Below, one piece after another: positions 46,501 through 55,500 of a stretch of 64,000 bases of DNA. The stretch is taken from the NCBI GenBank assembly GCA_950097015.1, contig CATNEN010000038.1, forward strand, positions 30,583,501 to 30,647,500. Reading direction: 5' to 3'. Both the position numbers and the translations under genes were made by a program. A model generated the notes under the pieces. The model made no database searches and was not told the origin of the DNA. It saw only the letters and a list, made by a program, of their open reading frames with translations. Source of the stretch: Macrostomum hystrix (taxonomy: Eukaryota; Platyhelminthes; Macrostomidae). The stretch's first letter is position 1. Each line of letters starts with the position of its first letter.

Positions 46501-49500
46501 TGGTGTCAGTATTGACGGACTTCAGTCCTTGCAGGCCCTGGCAACTGTAGCGGCCGCTGTGTCCCTGCCTGAGATTCGACACAGTCAGGCTGCCGTTGGG
46601 TGCGGCGGCGACGCTGGAATTCGCGAAGCTCGTCATGCTGACGTCAACATCGCTGCAGGTGCCCTTTTTGGGTTGACATCGAACCAGAATTCGCAGCGGC
46701 TGGCCTGCCTGGGCGAAGCTCCAGATTATATATTCGGGCGAGGGTTCGATTCCGCAGCTGACTGTCATGCGGGAGAACTCGCTGGCGACAATGCTCGGCG
46801 GCAGTTGCTGGGTGACTCGGAGCGGCTCAACGAACGCCACAGCTGCAAATTTCAGGGTTATTCATGTGACATTTCACTCTGTCGGTGTCTTTGATGAGGT
46901 GTCACTCTGTCGGTGTCTTTGATGGGGTGTCACTCTGTCGGTGTCTTTGATGGGGTGTCACTCTGTCGGTGTCTTTGATGGGGTGTCAATCTCTCGGTGT
47001 CTTTGATGAGGTGTCACTCTGTTGGTGTCTTTGATGGGGTGTCACTCTGTTGGTGTCTTTGATGGGGTGTCACTCTATCGGTGTCTTTGATGGGGTGTCA
47101 CTCTGTCGGTGTCTTTGATGGGGTGTCACTCTGTCGGCGTCTTTGATGGGGTGTCACTCTGTTGGTGTCTTTGATGGGGTGTCACTCTATCGGTGTCTTT
47201 GATGGGGTGTCACTCTGTCGGTGTCTTTGATGGGGTGTCACTCTGTCGGCGTCTTTGATGGGGTGTCACTCAGTTGGTGTCTTTGATGGGGTGTCACTCT
47301 GTTGGTGTCTTTGATGGGGTGTCACTCTGTTGGTGTCTTTGATGGGGTGTCACTCTGTCGGCGTCTTTGATGGGGTGTCACTCTGTCGGTGTCTTTGATG
47401 GGGTGTCACTCTGTCGGTGTCTTTGATGGGGTGTCACTCTGTCGGTGTCTTTGATGGGGTGTCACTCTGTTGGTGTCTTTGATGGGGTGTCACTCTGTTG
47501 GTGTCTTTGATGAGGTGTCACTCTTTCCAGGAATTTGATCGGGTGTTGATGGTAAGTACATCTTTATGCTTGTTTCTCTTTGCTTTGCTGTTTATATTGG
47601 ATACGAGCGGAATAAAGCGCATACGGAATAAATACGAACTTCATCAAAGCACTCAACCTCTGTGTTATGTGATATATCTTGAGCACATATTGAGAACATT
47701 AAAGTTGTATAGCATTTAATAAACTGGTGGGCCTCTGTAGCTGAGAAATTTGAGACAATCAAACACACACACAAGCAGTGTAAGCACTCCATTGTTGAAA
47801 TTAAAGCACCTCGTTGAATAAACTGTGTGAGCTTTTAGGCCCTAAGAAGCTTGATGCCCAGCTCACACAGATGCTGCTGTGAAGTCACGAAACATTGCAT
47901 TTTACTAACATCTACGTACGTACGGTGGAGTCTTGTATTCACGCAAGTGTTTGTGATAAATGCCTTTTTCAGGCTTTTCTCCCCCATCTCATTCCAATCA
48001 CTTTTCCATCTCTATATCCCATCTCTATCCCATCTCACTCCAATCACTTTTCCATCTCTATATCCAATCTCTATCCCATCTCACTCCAATCACTTTTCCA
48101 TCTCTATATCCCATCTCTATCCCATCTCTATCCCATCTCTCTCCCGTCTCTCTCCCATTTCTCTCCATCTCTCTTACATCTCTCCCCCATCTTTCTCCCA
48201 TCTCTATCCCATTTCTATCCCATCACTATCCAATCTCTCTCCCATCTGTATGGGAGATGAGTCTCTCCAAGTATCTCCATCACTCTCCAATCTCTCTCCC
48301 ATCTCTCTCCCATCTCTCTCCCATCTCTCTCCCATCCCTCTCCCATCTCTTTCCCATCTCTCTCCCATCCCTCTCCCATCTCTCTCCCATCTCTATCCCA
48401 TCTCTCTCCCATCTCTCTCCCATCTCTATCCCATCTCTCTCCCATCTCTATCCTATCTCTCTCCCATCCCTCTCCCATCTCTCTCCCATCTCTATCCTAT
48501 CTCTCTCCCATCCCTCTCCCATCTCTCTCCCATCTCTATCCCATCTCTCTCCCATCTCTATCCTATCTCTCTCCCATCCCTCTCCCATCTCTCTCCCATC
48601 TCTCTCCCATCTCTCTCCCATCCCTCTCCCATCTCTCTCCCATCTCTATCCCATCTCTCTCCCATCTCTCTCCCATCTCTATCCCATCTCTCTCCCATCC
48701 CTCTCCCATCTCTCTCCCATCTCTATCCTATCTCTCTCCCATCCCTCTCCCATCTCTCTCCCATCTCTATCCCATCTCTCTCCCATCTCTATCCTATCTC
48801 TCTCCCATCCCTCTCCCATCCCTCTCCCATCTCTCTCCCATCTCTCTCCCATCCCTCTCCCATCCCTCTCCCATCTCTATCCCATCTCTATCCCATCTCT
48901 CTCCCATCTCTCTCCCATCTCTATCCTATCTCTCTCCCATCCCTCTCCCATCCCTCTCCCATCTCTATCCCATCTCTCTCCCATCTCTATCCTATCTCTC
49001 TCCCATCCCTCTCCCATCCCTCTCCCATCTCTCTCCCATCTCTCTCCCATCCCTCTCCCATCTCTCTCCCATCTCTATCCCATCTCTCTCCCATCTCTCT
49101 CCCATCTCTCTCCCATCTCTCTCCCATCTCTATCCTATCTCTCTCCCATCCCTCTCCCATCTCTCTCCCATCTCTATCCCATCCCTCTCCCATCTCTCTC
49201 CCATCACTATCCAATCTCTCTCCCATCTGTATGGGAGATGAGTCTCTCCAAGTATCTCCATCACTCTCCAATCTCTCCCCCCATCTCACTCCAATCACTT
49301 TTCCATCATTCTCCCATCTCTCTCCCATCTCTATCCTATCTCTCTCCCATCTCTATCCCATCTCTCTACCATCTCTCTCCCATCTCTATCCCATCTCTCT
49401 CCCATCCCTCTCCCATCTCTCTCCCATCTCTATCCTATCTCTCTCCCATCCCTCTCCCATCTCTCTTCCATCTCTCTCCTATCTCCCCCATCCCTCTCCC

Positions 49501-52500
49501 ATCTCTCTCCTATCTCTCTCCCATCTCTATCCCATCTCTCTCCTATCTCTCTCGCATCTCTATCCCATCTCTCTCCCATCTCTCTCCCATATCTCTCCCA
49601 TCTCTCTCCCATCTCTATCCTATCTCTCTCCCATCCCTCTCCCATCTCTCTCCCATCTCTATCCCATCTCTCTCCCATCTCTATCCTATCTCTCTCCCAT
49701 CCCTCTCCCATCCCTCTCACATCTCTCTCCCATCTCTCTCCCATCCCTCTCCCATCTCTCTCCCATCTCTATCCCATCTCTCTCCCATCTCTCTCCCATC
49801 TCTATCCCATCTCTATCCTATCTCTCTACCATCCCTCTCCCATCTCTCTCCCATCTCTCTCCCATCTCTCTCCCATCTCTATCCCATCTCTCTCCCATCT
49901 CTCTCCCATCACTATCCAATCTCTCTCCCATCTGTATGGGAGATGAGTCTCTCCAAGTATCTCCATCACTCTCCAATCTCTCCCCCCATCTCACTCCAAT
50001 CACTTTTCCATCATTCTCCCATCTCTCTCCCATCTCTATCCTATCTCTCTCCCATCTCTATCCCATCTCTCTACCATCTCTCTCCCATCTCTATCCCATC
50101 TCTCTCCCATCTCTATCCTATCTCTCTCCCATCCCTCTCCCATCTCTCTCCCATCTCTCTCCCATCTATCTCCCATCTCTATCCCATCTCTCTCCCATCT
50201 CGTTCCCATCTGTATGGGAGATGAGTCCCTCCAAGTATCTCCATCACTCTCCAATCTCTCTCCCATCTCTATCCCATTTCAATCCCATTTCTATCCCATC
50301 TCTCTCCTTTCTCTCTTCCTAATTCTCAATCCCATCTCTGTCTATTTGATACTTCATCATCAGCATTTCCTATTTAGCTGTCGTCATCCTCTTGTTTCTC
50401 AGTAAAAAAAATTCCCAAAGAAAAAAATGGCTTCCCTACCTGCTTTAATTTTGTCGGCAATGAGCTTTGATTACATCACAACCAGATGAGATCTAGTCTG
50501 CTCCTGTCTAAGTTCGCTTCTCTTTCTCGAAAGAACTGGTGATGTTCATGTTATTGGTCCCGCTACTTACCAGCAAACAATTCTTTCTCGACTTCTTTTT
50601 TGGTCCTTGAGGCGGTTTTTAGGGGCCTGAGAGTTGGCAGAAGCCTAATCACTGTTCACGAAGTACGGATTCTAGTGTTGGTTGCGCAATCGTATTGCTC
50701 ACACGACAAGATCGTTCGTGTGGAGACCTGGGGTCTGTTAACTTGTATGCCCCGTGGGCCAAATATATAATCCAAGTGACATTGTCGGTTTGGTTGACAG
50801 GGAAGAGATGAGACAGGGGAGAGATGAGACACGAGAGAGATGAGACACGAGAGAGATGAGACAGGGGAGAGATGAGACAGGGGAGAGATGAGACAGGGGA
50901 GAGATGAGAAGGAGAGAGATCAGACACGAGAGAGATGAGACAGGGGAGAGATGAGACAGGGGAGAGATGAGAAGGGGAGAGATGAGACACGGGAGAGATT
51001 AGACACTAGAGAGATGAGACAGGGTGGAGATGAGACACGGGAGAGATGAGACACGGGAGAGATGAGAAGGGGAGAGATGAGACACGGGAGAGATGAGACA
51101 CGGGAGAGATGAGACAGGGGAGAGATGAGACACGGGAGAGATGATAAGGGGAGAGATGAGAAGGGGAGAGATGAGAAGGGGAGAGATGAGACACAGGAGA
51201 GATGAGACACGGGAGAGATGAGACAGGGGAGAGATGAGACAGAGGAGAGATGAGACAGGAGAGAGATGAGACACGGGAGAGATGAGAATTGGAGAGATGA
51301 GACAGTGGAGAGATAAGACGTGGGAGAGACATATTGCGTGAGTCTGTTGACCCCAGATGCAAACACAACCACTGAGAAACAAAGAGTGGATATTAGAAAA
51401 AAGTAAAGCTTTGAAATTGTATGCACATTTTTTTCTAGCCTGTAGACGATGAAATATATTCCCCACTATAGCTTCAGTGGGGTTAAGGGCTTGCCGTTTA
51501 ATCTCTTGTAGAAATTGTGTCAATATGCTCATGCTCCCTATGCTGACATAACCTCCTAGACGGATTTGGTGGCGGTTGTGGATATTGTGTCACACCTGGT
51601 ATTATAACACAGCCCTGGGGGCAATGTTAGTTCTTGCTCACACCTGAATGAGAGACAGCGACAGATTTCGGGTGACAAGACAATCTGACCAGGCAGCCTC
51701 GAAACTTTCTCTAATAATTGGATTCGGAAATCGAAGGTGTTGACAATGAGATTAGATTTTTATCGATTAATAATAGACAGGCGAGATTCGAATGATTAAT
51801 TAAAAACAACTAATTGAGCATATGCACTAATACTAGGGTCTCTCAATCTCTGATAAACAGACACCCAGGACACCCCTTAAGCAGAGAGGCAGACACCCAG
51901 GACACCCCTTAAGCAGAGAGGCAGACACCCAGGACACCCCTTAAGCAGAGAGGCAGACACCCAGGACACCCCTTAAGCAGAGAAGCAGACACCCAGGACG
52001 CCCCTTAAGCAGAGAGGCAGACACCCAGGACACCCCTTAAGCAGAGAAGCAGACACCCAGGACACCCCTTAAGCAAAGAGGCAGACACCCAGGACACCCC
52101 TTAAGCAGAGAAGCAGACACCCAGGACACCCCTTAAGCAGAGAAGCAGACACCCAGGACACCCCTTAAGCAAAGAGGCAGACACCCAGGACGCCCCTTAA
52201 GCAAAGAGGCAGACACCCAGGACACCCCTTAAGCAGAGAGGCAGACACCCAGGACACCCCTTAAGCAGAGAGGCAGACACCCAGGACACCCCTTAAACAA
52301 AGAGGCAGACACCCAGGACACCCCTTAAGCAGAGAGGCAGACACCCAGGACACTCCTTAAGCAGAGAGGCAGACACCCAGGACACCCCTTAAGCAGAGAA
52401 GCAGACACCCAGGACACTCCTTAAGCAGAGAGGCAGACACCCAGGACACTCCTTAAGCAGAGAGGCAGACACCCAGGACACCCCTTAAGCAGAGAAGCAG

Positions 52501-55500
52501 ACACCCAGGACACTCCTTAAGCAGAGAGGCAGACACCCAGGACACTCCTTAAGCAGAGAGGCAGACACCCAGGACACCCCTTAAGCAGAGAAGCAGACAC
52601 CCAGGACACCCCTTAAGCAGAGAAGCAGACACCCAGGACACCCCTTAAGCAGAGAGGCAGACACCCAGGACACCCCTTAAGCAGAGAGGCAGACACCCAG
52701 GACACCCCTTAAGCAGAGAGGCAGACACCCAGGACACCCCTTAAGCATAGAGGCAGACACCCAGGACACCCCTTAAGCAGAGAGGCAGACACCCAGGACA
52801 CCCCTTAAGCAGAGAGGCAGACACCCAGGACACCCCTTAAGCAGAGAGGCAGACACCCAGGACACCCCTTAAGCAGAGAGGCAGACACCCAGGACACCCC
52901 TTAAGCAGAGAGGCAGACACCCAGGACACTCCTTAAGCAGAGAGGCAGACACCCAGGACAGCCCTTAAGCAGAGAGGCAGACACCCAGGACACTCCTTAA
53001 GCAGAGAGGCAGACACCCAGGACACCCCTTAAGCAGAGAGTAAGTGAGGAGAATCATTTATTTTATTATTTTAAAGAAATATAATCTACGGTAATATTGT
53101 GAGTAGACTGACTGATCTCATGCAGTCAGTAATTTACCGAAGACTAAACTAAATTCACACCGGTTTAGTAAATTGGGTTTCTGGCTCATTGATTTCTGAA
53201 ACATGGCGTTAGATTTTTCGGTAGAAAAAAGAAATAAACAAAGATAGGATTACTGTTCTATTATTTGCAAATAACAATCTTGAGGGAAACAGTCCGATAT
53301 AAAAGTGTTGACTCAAGTGGACATAGCAGCTGTCAGCAAAACTTAACTTCAGTCTGTAGGTAGGAGCTTCTCAAATAGGAGAATAGTCGTTAGTCTGTCA
53401 TTGTCATTTGCTGACTAATTGCTTGCCGTAATTGCACAGCCGGGCGAAAATTAGCAAACAAAGAGCTGCTTTGTAACGTGTTGGCGGGGTAGGGTGAGTA
53501 GGGTGAGAGATGGTAGAGTGAGTAGGGTGAGAGAAGGTAAAGTGAGTACGGTGAGAGATGGTAGAGTGAGTATGGTGAGAGATTGTAGGGTGAGTAGGGT
53601 GTTAGATGGTAGAGTGAGTAGGGTGAGAGAAGGTAAAGTGAGTACGGTGAGAGATGGTAGAGTGAGTATGGTGAGAGATTGTAGGGTGAGTAGGGTGTGA
53701 GATGGTAGAGTGAGTAGGGTGAGAGATGGTAGAGTGAGTATGGTGAGAGATGGTAGAGTGAGTATGGTGAGAGATTGTAGGGTGAGTAGGGTATGAGATG
53801 GTAGAGTGAGTAGGGTGAGAGATGGTAGGGTGAGAGATAGTAGAGTGAGTATGGTGAGAGATTGTAGGGTGAGTACGGTGTTAGATGGTAGAGTGAGTAG
53901 GGTGAGAGATGGTAGGGTGAGAGATGGTAGAGTGAGTATGGTGAGAGATTGTAGGGTGAGTAGGGTGTGAGATGGTAGAGTGAGTAGGGTGTGAGATGGT
54001 AGAGTGAGTAGGGTGAGAGATGGTAGGGTGAGTAGGGTGAGAGATGGTAGGGTGAGTAGGGTGTGAGATGGTAGAGTGAGTATGGTGAGAGATTGTAGGG
54101 CGAGTAGGGCAAGAGATGGTAGGGTGAGTAGGGTGAGAGATGGTAGGGTGAGTAGGGTGAGAGATGGTAGGGTGAGTAGGGTGAGAGATGGTAGGGTGAG
54201 TAGGGTGTGAGATGGTAGAGTGAGTATGGTGAGAGATTGTAGGGCGAGTAGGGCAAGAGATGGTAGGGTGAGTAGGGTGAGAGATGGTAGGGTGAGTAGG
54301 GTGAGAGATGGTAGGGTGAGTAGGGTGAGAGATGGTAGGGTGAGTAGGGTGAGAGATGGTAGGGTGAGAGATGGTAGGGTGAGAGATGGTAGGGTGAGTA
54401 GGGTGAGAGATGGTAGAGTGAGTATGGTGAGAGATTGTAGGGTGAGTACGGTGAGAGATGGTAGGGTGAGAGATGGTAGGGTGAGAGATGGTAGGGCGAG
54501 TAGGGCAAGAGATGGTAGGGTGAGTAGGGTGAGAGATTGTAGGGTGAGTAGGGTGAGAGATGGTAGGGTGAGTAGGGTGAGAGATGGTATGGTGAGAGAT
54601 TGTAGGGTGAGTAGGGTGTGAGATGGTAGAGTGAGTAGGGTGACTATACAAATGATACAACTTTATCATACTGGTTGAAGATTCTATCAATCTACTAGAT
54701 ATACTATCAATATAAAATTGAGCGCAAATATAATATATATGATTTTCAATATCGTGACTCTAGTTAGTTAGGTAGTTAGGTATTAGAGGGAAGGAAAGCC
54801 CCTACATTATAATATTATTCATTAATAATTGAACAGCACATTTCGGCCTTCGTGAGTGTGTGATCCGGGTTAAACGTCATTCTTTTTAAAGCAATGAGGC
54901 GCTGGAGTTTTGCGTTTGTTGAGTGTTTGATGACGCACTTATATGACTTGCCTGCCTGCTGGTACTTGACTTTGACTGCAGAAGCAAAGTAACAAAGCAT
55001 ATTTTTGTCCACAAAAGATTCGGTAGTAACTATGGCAGATGCTGTTTATCAACTGCAAAAATAGCTTTGCTTATCAAAGTCAAGTAAGGAGCCAATTTTA
55101 TTGGCTAAACTGAAGTCTTTCTTTCAAAAAACTTTTTTACTAGCTTTTTCTAAGGTCCCAGCCTATTAAAACAATAGTCGGAAACGCACTTATCACTCAT
55201 CTCATCTCTCCCCTGTCTCATCGCTCCCTGTCTCATCTCTCCCCTGTCTCATCTCTCCCGTGTCTCATCTCTCCCGTGTCTCATCTCTCCCCTGTCTCAT
55301 CTCTCCCGTGTCTCATCTCTCCCGTGTCTCATCTCTCCCGTGTCTCATCTCTCCCCTGTCTCATCTCTCTCCTGTCTCATCTCTCCCCTGTCTTATCTCT
55401 CCCCTGTCTTATCTCTCCCCTGTCTTATCTCTCCCCTGTCTCATCTCTCCCGTGTCTTATCTCTCCCCTGTCTTATCTCTCCCCTGTCTCATCTCTCCCC

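Noticed and set aside
47851-50322. Long plus-strand frames rich in SLPSLSHL
   Set aside because: Product of the 11-mer array read in three frames.
51860-53042. CRISPR-like array
   Set aside because: Units are contiguous and homogeneous with no unique spacers, and the genome is eukaryotic; this is a minisatellite.
53495-54648. Telomere-like repeat (GTAGGG-rich)
   Set aside because: The unit is 24 bp with mixed GTGAG segments, not TTAGGG or a short telomeric motif.
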